Shown piece after piece: positions 13,983 to 26,270 of a DNA stretch of 64,000 nucleotides. The position numbers and the translations under genes are program-made. This DNA is from Tomocerus qinae (lineage: Eukaryota > Arthropoda > Collembola > Entomobryomorpha > Tomoceridae), in contig CM034548.1 of the NCBI GenBank assembly GCA_020055645.1, forward strand, positions 24,726,201 through 24,790,200. The letters are read 5' to 3'. The notes beneath the pieces were generated by a model. That model was not told the DNA's origin. It saw only the letters and a program-made list of their open reading frames with translations, and did no database searches. Each line of letters opens with the position of its first letter. The first letter of the stretch is position 1.

Positions 13983-14429
13983 ATCATCATAAGCGACACT
14001 TTTTAAAATGAACTGGGGCCATTTTATCATAAGCGGCAATTTTAATTTTCATGTATTTTCTTTATTTCTCCCCTACTAAGTGGAAAGTTAAGATTTTAAA
14101 TATTGCAGTGTATAGGTATTTAGCCTAGGTATTTTTGATAAAACCCATGTTGATATAGGTTGCTGTTTGGCTAAAATATAGAAGTAATTGTAATTAAAAG
14201 TCTACTTGCACATATGATGTACTACCTTTTTGACATGAATGTAAACCCGAAAGTCATTTTTGTAGTAGTCCATTGTGCTTGAAAAATTAAAAGACATCTC
14301 TAGCAATTGCAATTTTATGGTTTGAACTATTTATACAACGTTTGAGGACATGGAATATGAGAAAATTGTCGTTTATGATCATATGGTCGGAAGTCACTTG
14401 TTATGCCACTAAGTGTCGCTTATGATGAT
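13983..14429. mobile_element. MITE-like element with nested inverted repeats
   Basis: The outer arms are ATCATCATAAGCGACACT (13983-14000) and its exact reverse complement (14412-14429). Inside them is a second, diverged pair of the same motif: left 14019-14044 (TATCATAAGCGGCAATTTT) and right 14362-14388 in reverse orientation. Two direct copies at each end, facing inward, fit subterminal repeats of a non-autonomous DNA transposon. No target duplication was identified and no coding frame lies inside, so the family is unknown. A related motif occurs near 23,611. Confidence 0.5.
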
Positions 14430-14921
14430 TACATGCTGTCTCAGCCATAAAAAATATTTCCTGTGAATCAGCAAGTCTTGTACCAATCGAAAGATCGTGC
14501 CAATACAAGGACTCTAAAATATATTTTTCAACTTACTAGTAAATTGTTGGTTTTTCTTGTTCAAAATAAAACTTTCTTCAACACAATATCAATAATTTCA
14601 GATCATTTCTATTATCAATTCTATATTTATATTATACCTTTTTTCTGTGGAAGCTTGAAATAAAATTGTTTTCACTCGTATGCTGTATGCATAGATTTTG
14701 TGTATGCATTTTAAGAATTTGACATGCTTATCCAGCTTTTGCTAGTGCTGTATGAATAGATGGAGATCGTTGGGTTAAATGCTTGGGTTTGGAGTAGGCA
14801 TAACCCTCTGCAATGAGAAGTGATGTGAGTTGAGCTTCGATCGATACTTTTTCATAGTTACTTAAGTAAACTGATATCCTACATTATTATTCTTTAGCCC
14901 AAAAGACAGATTTCGTAAGTT

Positions 14922-14929
14922 GTTGTTAG
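14922..14929. repeat. Target site duplication, left copy (GTTGTTAG)
   Basis: The 8-bp sequence GTTGTTAG directly precedes the CAGTGTTGT end of the hAT-type element and is repeated exactly at 15342-15349 after its other end. Confidence 0.8.
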
Positions 14930-15341
14930 CAGTGTTGTACTGTTGACCACTTTTTTGCATTTTGACCGGGCCACTGGTCAAAATGGTCAAAATGGTCAAA
15001 ATGGCTAAAATGGTCAAAATATCAGTATACAGTTACTTAGGCTAGCAAATGAAATTTAAAATATTTAGATAATGAAATATGGCCTAAAACCAATGAAACA
15101 CTATTCTACTAACATCAGACTACAGAATGACACTCTCTAATCATTTTTAACTGCAATCTTTAGAAAGTTGTATTTGTTGTTTACTGTTGCAGTAAAAGCT
15201 ACCTTGGGGTCTCAATTAACCCCAAACAGGCATTTTGTCCATTTTGACCATTTTGACCACTTTTTAATTTTTTTTGACCGGGCCATTTTGACCATTATGA
15301 CCATTATGACCACTAGTGGTTTTAACCACTGCACAACACTG
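14930..15341. mobile_element. hAT-type MITE, 412 bp, with inward-facing 10-bp repeat arrays
   Basis: The ends are inverted repeats: left CAGTGTTGTACTGTTGACC, right (reverse complement) CAGTGTTGTGCAGTGG. An identical 8-bp duplication GTTGTTAG flanks both sides, the size made by hAT transposases. Just inside the left end is an array of TGGTCAAAA units (about 14,980-15,020). Inside the right end is the complementary TTTTGACCA array (about 15,235-15,310). A direct repeat, TGACCACTTTTT then TTTTGACCGGGCCA, occurs beside both arrays. No transposase is encoded, so the element is non-autonomous. Open frames crossing it, such as one reading KKIKKWSKWSKW on the minus strand, are products of the repeat and not genes. 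Confidence 0.85.
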
Positions 15342-15349
15342 GTTGTTAG
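15342..15349. repeat. Target site duplication, right copy (GTTGTTAG)
   Basis: Exact copy of 14922-14929, directly after the right terminus of the hAT-type element. Confidence 0.8.
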
Positions 15350-16275
15350 GGTAGGAAGATATTTACATATGAAAGGTTTATTTTGTAGGACAATTGAAAG
15401 CACTATCTGGCATTGTCCAACTGAATTGGCTGATGCGGTCATTTAACAAAATGAGGTAAGATTTCATTTGTCAAATCTCTATAGGATTTAGAAATCTTTG
15501 TTTCTCTGTCCAAATGTAAAACATTAGCTGCAGCTAAAAATAATGTTCTGAAAAGCTTTCAGGAGACATTTTGCAATTTTAGGAGACTGGCAAAATTAAC
15601 AGTTGAATGACGCATTACAAATTGGGCAGAAATCGTAGGCGTTATAAAGAAACAAAGTTTTTGTTAAATCCTCATTTGTATAAGTAAATGCTTTGTGTCT
15701 GAGCTTTGTTCATAGAGAAGTGGATGAATTAAAAGGTTTATTGAAACTTAATAGCACAATTTCATTAAAACCAATGATTGTGAAACATTGTGTAAGTGCT
15801 TGTCTGAAAGGAAAATATTGAATGTTATTGCGGTGCGTTGTTTTTGTTAAACAACGAAAGAGCAGATGAAACGGACTTCAAAGACACTTTTAATGACCAT
15901 CATGATTGGCTAAAAGAGAAGAGTAAATTCGTTGATTTCTAGTTTTTGGAAGCATTGGGAGCAGTAGGCAATAGACAACACTCTCTAACAGCGAAACATA
16001 ACATAACTAATGACCTCAGTTGCTTTATTCATGTTTTGTTTCATTCCTCTCGTATTTCTGCAAAAAATCGTTGCAGAGACAGAAATGTCCGTATATGCTT
16101 GGAGCAGGGACGAACACGCATTGAGTATATATGTGGCAGACTTTCGAGATGTGCACTCCTCATTGTCAGCCCCTTTGCCATTTACAAGAGTAACAAAACA
16201 TATCTACATCGAGCTGGGACTTTAATTCTCCAGCTTGACTTGCGTTTCCATGTTAAAAGAAAAGCGTGGACGTGA
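15350..16275 (+). other. Coding-like remnants without a resolved gene
   Basis: Several short plus-strand frames look protein-like but are closed by stops. One, at about 15,370-15,443, reads RTIESTIWHCPTELADAV. Another, at about 15,800-15,940, contains TDFKDTFNDHHDWLKEKS. A third is an ATG-initiated 71-codon frame at 16010-16225 whose first about 22 residues are hydrophobic like a signal peptide (MTSVALFMFCFIPLVFLQ). No splice arrangement joining them was found. They may be a decayed gene, or exons of a gene I cannot assemble. I do not recognise the family. Confidence 0.25.
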
Positions 16276-17949
16276 ACTCGGACGCTGATAACTCAGACTG
16301 CCTGCACTGGAGTGTAGTGTGAGTGTCCGTTTGTGCTTCTGTAATCCGTTCTCGTTTCTTCTTTTAAGGTTTGAAAAGCAAGACTTTTGGAAGCCTTCCA
16401 AATTGCAAATCGACTAGACAGAGCATAGGTATACAGTCAACCAAATCTTCTTAACGTCATGAGTTAAATCAAATTAGACGATAAAACCATACATACGACT
16501 CCATTGGGTTCCTAAATAATTCTTCTAACCGAACATCACAAAATAAGCCACACGAACGTATGCCAACTCATTCCTCCAACATAAATTATTACTACATCAA
16601 CTATTTACAATTCATGTATGACATTCACTCTTCATTTCCTACCAATTTTATATATCCCAACTTATTCTCTATCACTAATTATTTTTTAATAATTCTTATC
16701 GACTGCTTTGTCAGTTATTATAACATTGCGTGATTGTAGGTTACAACCTACTAAATCCATATTGGTACAAATATATACATTTCAACCAGAAAAAATCACG
16801 GATTTAAAAATTACCACTACTGACTAACTTCATACTCATAAGCATTGTTAACCCAACGCTTTTATGATTTATTCTCAAACGTTTTCCTCCAAATTAAAGG
16901 TATCCACGTCAATAGGATCTAGCTAATAACTCAATAGTTAGTCTATTTGGGTATTGCATCATTAAATTAGGATTGACATTTCGACCTTATCCACTACAAA
17001 TGGAAGACATTACACAATATAATATAGTCCATTAGTTTTCAAGCAAAAATCTACCGTTGTCTTTCAGCATTAGAACAATTTGCTAATCTGCAGTTCATGC
17101 TTATGATATGTCTTGTTCTAATAAATAAATATTATTAAATGACAACTAATGACATTTTCCTAAATGAAAAAATAGTGTCCCTCCATTTCATTGCCAATCA
17201 TATTATGCAATGTACAGTCCTATTACTTTTTCACGTATGATCATCTATTGGTGAGGAAAATAAATTATTATATCTGGCATACTTGGGAGTATGCAAAATT
17301 TTTGGATGTAAATACCTATATTTCTACCCACAATCACTCTTAAAATATTACGACGCATATTAATTTCTCTAAGACAATAGTGGGATTGATGTATTCGTGA
17401 TGTCGTTATCTAAACAGAGTAATACATAGTAGACACTATTGTTAAACATATTTGTCGAGGTTGAGTGTGAGTTGGGACTAATAGAACTTATCATGCTTAA
17501 TAAGAATTATTCAATTCACATAATATTATTGAATGGTTGTTAGAAGCTTTACAAATTGTACTTACACCATTTTCATCTATTATTATACAGAATAACCTAA
17601 AAACATTATTGTATAATGTGATATCAATTACGTGACTGAACCATATGGACATAGACATACGTAAGTGAAACAGAGAGCCCTGCTGGCCTAAAACTTTGGC
17701 ACAGCAAATCCATATCAAAATTCAATTCTATTCCCGTGCAGGGTTTCTCCTCAATGCAATACTGCTCTCGTTAATGGAAACCGCACAAATATGACAAACT
17801 GAATTCAATGAATTCTACCCACATATTATTTCTAGCAATTTATTTCACACTTGCTCTCATTTGGGATAATGAATTAAGCGTGGTTTGAAATTTCAAATGC
17901 AATGTATGAATATTTGAAAGGAAAATACAAAGGTGTCTACTTCATAAAT
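16276..17949. other. No gene seen; plus strand turns C-rich
   Basis: At about 16.3-16.4 kb the plus strand changes from G-rich to C-rich, as at 9.7 kb. No TATA box at proper spacing and no coding frame was recognised. The rest is AT-rich. Confidence 0.3.
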
Positions 17950-18066
17950 ACAAACTGTTTAATATTCTGTTTTCCATACAAATTGTTTAATAATCTGTTT
18001 TCTATACCAATTGTTTAATAATCTGTTTTCTATACAAATTGTTTAATAATCTGTTTTCCATGCAAA
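17950..18066. repeat. 28-bp minisatellite, about four copies
   Basis: The unit GTTTAATAATCTGTTTTC plus TATACAAATT recurs with starts at about 17957, 17985, 18013 and 18041, a constant 28-bp period. Copies differ by one or two bases. After 18066 a looser pair of TTTTCCCATGCTAA motifs follows. Confidence 0.85.
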
Positions 18067-20187
18067 TTCAAGGATAAATTTTCCCATGCTAATTCTAGGA
18101 AAATTTTTCCCATGCTAAATATAACTGCAGTCTTTATTATGTTGACTTAACCGCACGAGCAATCCAGTTCAAATTTTAAGCAAGTGAAACTAGAATAGGA
18201 GGAGGACGGAGGGCTACATGATGCAGCAAATCAAACCACGTCATGTATCAATCGACCCTGGCTTCCATCTGGTGAAAGTTAAGTGAAAGTTGAAGCAACT
18301 TAGAATGCTGTGAGTACAAAGAAGTGACTCGAACGAACGTCGGAACAGATTGACGGACGGCGTTGCTTACATGAAACAAGAAACACTAAGTTGATACAAC
18401 TGATAGTTTTTTTTTACTAATTTGCAAGGTGCTCATATTTAGTTAAAACAGATTTTTCGTGTTAACTATTTTCGAATGTTAAATAATTCACTCCATATAT
18501 GCTGCTAATTTGTAACTACCAACTACGCCAATGTGTACTATGAACAAACACCCTGAACTCCAATACTCGTACTAAGACTGATATGAAATTTGGAAATTAT
18601 TGATATCCTCCGATAGGTTTTTGATTTCGCTTTATATCAATATATTTGGTAATCTGCTAATAACCATAACAGTGCCCAATGCATGAAAACGGCTAAATAT
18701 AGTCATTTTGTGGAAAAATCTATTTTCCACTCCAGTCTTGTTTCCTTTCTGTTCGTCCTAGTCTGTTGAATTTGGCTATAAGTGATCAGTTATTTAAAAT
18801 GCATTACATAATATTGTTAATCATAAAAGTTTTTATTTAATAAATTCATATAAACAATAATTGATGTTTTAGAGTTTAAAGAGAGAGTTTGTCATACTCA
18901 TTTGTATTCCTTACTTCTAATAATTACTAACAAATAAATAAAATAATTTTGCTTTGTTCTTAATATCTGTCAAACAATAGATATAGTGTAGAATGTAAAA
19001 TTTGATTTTTGCATACAACTAAATAAGTCTTACAGTAGAGCAGCTAGAGCTAGTAAAAAATCCAAAGTGTTTTTTAGTCAGATTCAGAATGTCTTTACAT
19101 AGGAGATGTTTTTTCATTCAGTTTCAGTCGGCTAAGCTTTTTGCTAGCCCTCACCTATATCCTTTGCCAATTTGTAATCTAATTACCAATTACTCAGAAT
19201 AATTGAACAAAACAACACAGAAATAAACTGAAAACCTAAAAATTGTGATGTATTCTCAGAAAAAATGTTAACAGAAGACAAAAGCAAGAACATCCTAATC
19301 TAGGGATAGAGCGTATTATGAATGAGGAGGTAATAAATATGATAATAATATAGCTAAATATAAGTATGATATTTATTTGCATTTTGTGCTCATTTTGCCA
19401 ACGTATACATATTTTCAGAAACGAGTTCAGGAGACTAAAATGAAGATAGAGTAGAAGTATTACTATTAATGTTGTTAATATTAATGTTCCAATATTTTAA
19501 CAGCATTCTTAAAAACTACAAATTTGAAGTCTGAAATAATAATAGCCACTAGTTACACAATTTCGAACAAAAAGATTAACATTTCATGAAGGTAAGTAGC
19601 AAACTAACGAGCATTAAATTAAGGTAAACGTGCTTATAGTTTTTACTACATAGTGAAAGATCCAAATATGTTGTTTAGGTAATAAACAGTTGTATTATTT
19701 GCATTTGTATTACCTAATCTTAAGTATCACGAGACTAGGCAATGATTAAACATATTGATTCCAAAAAAGTTTTTTAGATTTGAATAAATAACTAAATGAA
19801 TCCCTGAAAATGCTAATCATTCATTATTGGTATCAAAGATTGGATTTTAGCTAGTACATTGGTGTACTAAAATTTATCAGAATTAATATGCAAACTCAAT
19901 GATGGTTCAATTCAATTTCAAAAAATGCAAAAGTTCCAATTCTGAAAATAATAATAACTAAGAATATAGAATTGAAGAAATGTATTGTGAAAGGAATTGT
20001 ATCAATCTCTTATTCATATTCGAATTATTCATCTACTTAATATTATTACATATTTACGTCTACTTATTAAAGTGACTTGTTTTCTTACATCTACAAGTCT
20101 AAGTATTAAGTGTAATTAGTGTTACCCAAACGTACGGTAAATCGGATTGTATTTAGCTACTGATAGACTATTTTAACAGCTAGAATA
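18067..20187. other. No gene seen
   Basis: AT-rich sequence between the minisatellite and the 3' end of the neuropeptide F gene. No coding exon, RNA gene or repeat structure was recognised. Confidence 0.4.
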
Positions 20188-20193
20188 TTTATT
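20188..20193 (-). promoter_or_regulatory. Poly(A) signal of neuropeptide F gene
   Basis: AATAAA on the minus strand, about 30 bases after the stop codon of the neuropeptide F precursor. Confidence 0.6.
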
Positions 20194-20222
20194 TTACAGC
20201 TGAATGTTTCAATGCTCTTCAG

Positions 20223-21043
20223 TTATATATCTTGTTGAATCAAATCATAGAGATCAATATTTGATGATGGGTTGTTGTAAGAATAACTCCGAGCAGTGTT
20301 CACGTCCTTGGAAAGGGCTCGTTTTCCGTATCTAAAAAACATTTTAAATAGGCAGTTATTATGGAAATTTAATCACATTAATCATATAAATCAAGATTTA
20401 ATATTAAAAGACGATCAATAAAATAAGATTATATGATACAGGGTAGCTCCGGACCAGACAGAAATATATTGGCATTTAAGACACAAGCTGGTATTCGGCG
20501 TAGAGCTTAAATAAGACATTGAAAATAATTTGTCTCTTTCAATGCAATTTTAAACGTCGTTTTAGATAGCTTTTTGTGCATGTGTTAACGATGAGTGATA
20601 ACTGCATTGCATTCCTTTCTATTAGTTGAGACTTTATTTGTTGTTTTGCTAGTCTAAAAATCGTTGCTGATTTGTTCATCCAGGACTTCCAAAAAGAACG
20701 GCAATATGTAGAAACAATTTGATGAAACTGACAGAAAAAAGTAGGGCGTACTAGCTTGTGAATTAAATAGATATTAGCCAATTTATTACTTTGTGTGCTC
20801 CAGCCCGGAGTGGGCTACCCTGTAAATAAGAAAATACCTGGAGCGACCGGCCAAAGCGTAGTACTTGCTCATTTGGTCTAAATAATTTCGAAGTTCATCT
20901 GCACTGGAGAATATTTTAGGTCGTAATGGCTTCGAAATTGCTTCTGCCTCATTACTACTCAAGGCGTCACCCTCCACTAAGTAGCCTTGTTCTAGGTAGA
21001 CCATACCGAGGATAACCATGAAACAAATCCCGAAAGGTTTCAT
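20223..21043 (-). CDS. NPF: Neuropeptide F precursor
   Basis: This is a secreted neuropeptide precursor of the NPY/NPF family, which in arthropods controls feeding and related behaviour through an NPF receptor. Two coding exons, 20838-21043 and 20223-20331, give 104 residues. The hydrophobic N-terminus (about residues 3-23) is the signal peptide. The peptide core reads SSADELRNYLDQMSKYYALA, followed by GRSRYGKR: an amidation glycine (71) and dibasic cleavage site (72-73). An acidic C-terminal propeptide of 31 residues follows. The predicted mature end is RSRY-amide. The intron splits the last Arg codon (AG|A), the position conserved in NPY/NPF genes. A TTTTCAG acceptor 3 bases before the ATG shows that a 5' UTR exon lies upstream. 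Arthropod NPFs usually end in RPRF-amide, so both Ser and Tyr are unusual. Confidence 0.93.
20439..20822. mobile_element. Tc1/mariner-type MITE inside the NPF intron
   Basis: The 384-bp element begins CAGGGTAGCTCCGGACC and ends GGCTACCCTG; the reverse complement of the right end begins CAGGGTAGCCCACTCCGG. A TA dinucleotide flanks both sides (20437-20438 and 20823-20824), as expected for Tc1/mariner insertion. It lies wholly within the NPF intron (20332-20837), leaving only 13 bases of original intron before the TA on the donor side. An 80-codon minus-strand frame inside (20539-20781) shows no transposase motif. Confidence 0.7.
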
Positions 21044-21046
21044 TTT

Positions 21047-24000
21047 CTGAAAAGCAAAAAACAGAAATAGTATTCACAAATCCAAAAACCATGGGTAAAT
21101 ATCAAAATTGGTACATTAGGAAGCAATATGTTACATGACTATGACTAATGTTCATATTTTGACTCTCTATCTCCACCACTCTTAGTATTGGTTTCCTGAA
21201 CAATGTGAAAAGTTTTAAAAGTGCACTGCCTGGGGAAACAAAAGATTTAATGATTCAAAATGGATAATTAATAGAAAAAGTTTCATGATTTTTATATAAC
21301 TGATAAATGCTGTTAAATAATTTGCTTATAGTAATTTGAGAATCTTAACTCAAGAATTAGGACAATGAGGGACAACTAATTTTTGGTCATAAATATATCA
21401 CTCAAATCATTACGCACTATATTTACGTAAATATGACCGTTTCCCACAATGTTAACAATTCCTACATTCCAAATTTTGTCGTACCCCAGCATATAAATCA
21501 CTTATATGAAAAATAAATGTTTTCTCATTGCCCCAATTTGCACATGGAAGAAAATTAGAAAACACTAATTTGCAGAATGAGGAGACAATATCTACTATTA
21601 TAATATGAGATACAAATGGGGTGTAATTAGAATTGAAAATTGAAATTTCAACATTTTAATCTCCGATCCAATTTGACAGAAGTAATTCCAACTTAAACTA
21701 AAATTAATTCTTCGATCAGTTAAAGTTTAAGTTCAGGTTCAACTGAGATTGTAAGTTCAGTGATCTTTTTTTGTTTTTGAGTTTGCGGAAGCTATTGGGA
21801 AGGAACTTGACACCACATATTATGCACACCTTACTAGTTTTGTACAAAGTATCAAAGGGATGATTAAGTCTTAAGTCGTAACATGAGAGCGAGGAACAGC
21901 CAAAATCCAAACGTAGCAGTTGGATACAGCTTACTCATCCATTTGCAAGGAGCTACCTACTTCAAAGGAAATCTATTATAGAGGCTTGTGAAGCAGTCTC
22001 TTTGAAAATAGTTGATTGGCATTGAGAAACTTTATACGTAGAGTACACAAGCTTATAAGAATAGATAACAAGATATCGTATAATCACAATCTCCCCATTT
22101 GTATGGCTGTAAATATGATGTAAGTATTAGCATGTGTTTATTTTATGCTCATCAAAGCAATATCAGATGGGTATCAGTTTCTTATCTTAATCTAGGACAG
22201 TCCTCATGTCGACTGAGTAATTTTGCCAAGGTAGCCAGAATAAGTGAGCTGTGTGCGTGAGTAAGTGCTGGCTGAGTACCTGTATAACTTAAGGTTAAGC
22301 CTTGCATGAAGAACTAAAGTAAAGTAAATAAACCGAAATTGTACTATCTATACAAAAGGTTAGTCCACATAAGCATGACAGTAATTCATAATTCATATCT
22401 AGGGGCACCCACCCACGCAACTCACATGCAAACTAAAAATAAATTAACCACAATAGGATTAGGGAGATATGCAAAAGATGTAATTAAGGTTACGATGCAC
22501 AAAATTTGGATATCGATGTATTTCCCCGTAGGTTATAAAACGACTAAATATCCTGGAACTTACAACTTACCATCATCAAGATCGATCCTCTCAAAAAATT
22601 TTAAAAATTGCTGAATAGTCTATACTAAATTCATTGTTGAGGCATATTTCAACTTTCTACCCAGAAATGGCTATAACATGGGAAAGGGTACCATAGAATG
22701 TAATCTGATTTCTACTGCTAGAGTCGGCAACCAAACCACAAGGGATAACTACTGCGACTATTGGACACTTTTTGGACTCCACTTCAGTTACTATTTTTGG
22801 TCTATTTTCACGCTCCTTGAAAATTCTGCTCTCCATGTTTGCCACTCTTCCTTAAATCGCAGACGTCATTTATGAATAATCCCCAAAGGAATGCGATTAT
22901 ATGCAAAAGACGCTTCGTATTACAGCGTTCAAGTCAAATTTGCTTCTCTTATGTTTCAATACGTCATTTCCACATCACCGAGTTACAAGTCAAGATAGTA
23001 CGAATTATGTCGATGTATTTTTTCCTCAAAGTTGCGTGGGTGACAATTTTTCAACTTGGACATGTACCCAAGGAATAAGATGTACAGGTATATGCATTTA
23101 CAGATATCTAAATTGCGTACTTGCACAACTTGTACTTCTAGAAAGACGCAGCTTTTGCAGCATGACAATCTTAGGTGTCATAGTCCTCTTCAATTGATGT
23201 TATCTTCGTAATTAAGTTGTCAAAACTGTCTTCTACGTTACCTTTGGATGCTCTAAAAATACTCAATGATCCTATTTGCTCATTGAATAGTGGGCGAAGG
23301 AGTTATTACATAGGAAGCATGACAAATTGAATAGAATAACAAAAAAAGGCAGAAATGGAAATGATTCATGTATGTAACGGTATATTTGGATACTTAATTT
23401 TGTTTTGGAAAACCTTTGAAAGAGGAAATTTTATTAATCAATTGGAATAACAGAGCTGGTCAAGATAAATAATTCTGCCTGCTCTTTATACAAGGGAAAC
23501 ATGAGATTTCTCACATGATATGCTAGCATCTACAGAAAATAGCATGATTGAATATTTTTTATTAAGTTTACTATTCCGCTAAAATAATACAGTTTTTGGT
23601 GAAATTATCATAAGCGTCAGTTCATGTGACAAAATAACTCAAACTGGGTCAAAGAAACTCAAACTCTATTCCAAATGTTTCAAAGTTTACATACTCCTGG
23701 AAGAATATTTTGCTAGAGTTCAATTGAATTAGATTACCAAATACATAGATCACAAGTACCATATGGAATACAGATTAAGTGATGCAGCTATCGCATCATT
23801 GCTTAAAATTGCAGGAGAAATTCTATGTTATGCATGGTCTCTTTTCACCACCAGCCAAAACGAAAGAAGTTTTGCTTGTACTAAGATTGATGCATATTTG
23901 GTCATTTTATGCACAAAATACAGTACTTAGAATTAGATTGAGAGAGTGTTTCTCAAGAGACATCGTTACATACGCACACTGTGAAGGTTTCTGATAAAAT

Positions 24001-25675
24001 ATTAAATACAGACGCTGGGCTGTTCTCGTTTTACTGCTAGAATAAACGGGTAGCTATAATATTGAACCAGGCCATCAACTACCTTGGTCCATTGTCAAAT
24101 TTTTTTTCTCCTTGATAAACTGACATGGTAGAAAATTTAGTTTTGTGCAGAATTTCCCAAGTTCACCAACATGCGCTCGCAGTTTTTTATTCCCTAATGT
24201 ATTAGACAAAAATTCTAAACAAAGCAGCATGGCCAAGTTTTCAAAGCACCTTCTATTTTAAGATTTAATCACAATCTTCCCACACAATGGGCCTAGTTCG
24301 GAATGTAAAGTCATATTTTGTAACCTACCATAATTACCTTAGCAGTTATTCTTCTGTCTTCCTCATTATTATCATCTCAATCTTGAAAGAAAAATATGAG
24401 AATGTTGTCATTCAAGATCAAAATAGACGATAAATGTGATAGCACAATAGACCTAGTGAGGTGCTTCTAGGCAAGAAAATTACATGTGAAATGGATTCGT
24501 GTGACATTGTTTTATTTACCAACTTACTAAATCCAATAATGCACAGCGTAATTAAGCGAAAACTATTTCGACACGTCTGTTAATGATGGGCAATTACGTA
24601 TTATGAGTCTGTTTCTTTTGTTACTGCCTGAAGAAAAAATGTACATGTGTACAACAACTCTTGCAATTAGGAAATTTTCTCCCGGCAGAACAATCGAGAC
24701 CATTAGTGGGAAAATGCAATTAACAATTGTGAGGATGAAGGAAAAACATTCACGTTTTAGCTAATAGCATATATAATATGTCATAATTACTATCAAATGT
24801 CATTGCTATAAGATAACCCCATTATTTCGTAAAGAATGAATAACATGTACCATTTTGTTTTTTACCCTATAAAATTTGTACTCACTTTTAAATGATTTCA
24901 ACGATCACATTTCAAAATAACTCAAAATTCTGCCTACAAAATCTGGAAAATTACATTTGTTTTTCAATGTTATTTAAAGAAAATTGAAAATGTTAACTAG
25001 CGCATTTAACGAAAGATTAATTTTAGGTAACTCAAAGAATTGGAAACATAACACCTATCATCAAAGAATCTATTCAACTGTGTATACTCCAAATTAACTT
25101 TAGGATAAGATAAATAGAAAAGTTAATAAACATTTTAATGCCACATTAAAATAAATGCAATTGTCGTACTATTTCGTAAATTCAAAATCAAGATAATTTT
25201 TAGAATTACCAACAAAGAGAATTTGTATATGGCATCTCATTTCTCTCCTTTTCATAATTGCATGAATACATGAATAAAACTCTAAAAGGTGCTAAAATAT
25301 CTAAATTAAATCTTTTACAGCAGTTGTGCTAAAATATGGCCAATCTGTAATAGCTAACAATAATAATAAAAACTTGTGCCAACAGTTAATTTTGTTTATT
25401 TTAATACAGGAAAAATCGTCATCTCACATTGAAATGAGATTGTCTCACTCTCACTTAGTAGGTAAGATACATCGTAAATCTCATGTAGCCCCAAATTATT
25501 AATTACACAATTTTTTACTGGATATTTTGTACTCTAAAAACAGATTGTATCAGCCAACTGGAAGTGGCAATTTACGTCAGTTTTTGATGTTCGTTTTCAT
25601 TTCTTACAAAATGAGTTTAAAACGACGAATAGTCAGAGATATAAAAAATGAGAAGGATTTAAGTAAATTGCCCAC
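21047..25675. other. NPF upstream intron or flank, no gene resolved
   Basis: AT-rich sequence upstream of the NPF coding start. A plus-strand stretch near 23,005-23,085 reads FSTWTCTQGIRCTG and ends in a donor-like ACAG|GTATAT. A minus-strand frame at 22657-22845 (62 codons) is also present. Neither could be tied to a gene or family. Confidence 0.3.
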
Positions 25676-25759
25676 CTGTTTTGTAGAATAGCTTGTTGCG
25701 GAGGAGCCTCGTGTCGGTGAGAATGCTTGTGGTTTTCACCCTTTTCAGATCAAGAATTG
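25676..25759 (-). other. Candidate exon, possibly the NPF 5' UTR exon
   Basis: On the minus strand an acceptor (TAGTTACAG) precedes 84 bases that end in a good donor (AAACAG|GTGGGC). The segment is open in one frame (ILDLKRVKTTSILTDT). Spliced to the NPF exon it would not keep frame with the NPF ATG, so it would be 5' UTR there. It could instead belong to an unknown gene. G+C is higher here than around it. Confidence 0.3.
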
Positions 25760-26080
25760 CTGTAACTAGGAAAAGTAAAGATGAAAATGTGGTCGAAGGG
25801 GAAATTGAGATTGGGGAAAGTGTGCTTCGAGGAGAGAGGTGATTTAATATTTCAGCCAAGAAGGAATATTGCTTGCACTTGGGGTTGTTTCAACTTTATA
25901 TCTGAATAAAGACGTTTGCGCTGTGGTCGACTGACTTGGCTCAGGAACGGAAGCATTTGTTCAGTCAGGATCAGACCAAGAGGTATGCTCAATAAAGAGA
26001 CCAGAATACACAGTGATTTTCGGTTCAGTACATTCAGTATCTACCTCTACTTGCTCTGCTGTACTAATTTCCCAACATTA

Positions 26081-26270
26081 CAGGGCGATCTATAAAGATT
26101 TGGACTGATGTATCTCTCTATCCTTTTACAAACATATCACATAACTTTCACCAATGCGTCCATACGAGTAAGAAAACTTTCATACGAGTGCATAAATTTA
26201 AATTATGTACCTGTTTTAACATTTGTTTCGTAGGAGAAAGTTATTTGATGGTATTTGTTCTCTGACCCTG
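26081..26270. mobile_element. Possible short mariner-type MITE
   Basis: The segment begins CAGGGCGATCTATAAAG and ends CTGACCCTG, with TA directly outside both ends (26079-26080 and 26271-26272). Only the first five to six terminal bases (CAGGGY) match well between ends, so the call rests on the TA duplication and the CAGGG terminus that it shares with the element in the NPF intron. Confidence 0.35.

Noticed and set aside
15168-15446. Open frames on both strands (92 and 76 codons)
   Set aside because: Their central parts are produced by the TGGTCAAAA arrays of the hAT-type MITE.
16010-16225. 71-codon frame with signal-peptide-like start as a secreted protein gene
   Set aside because: Kept only as a weak note: no promoter, poly(A) signal or family resemblance, and another frame over the same bases is open even longer.
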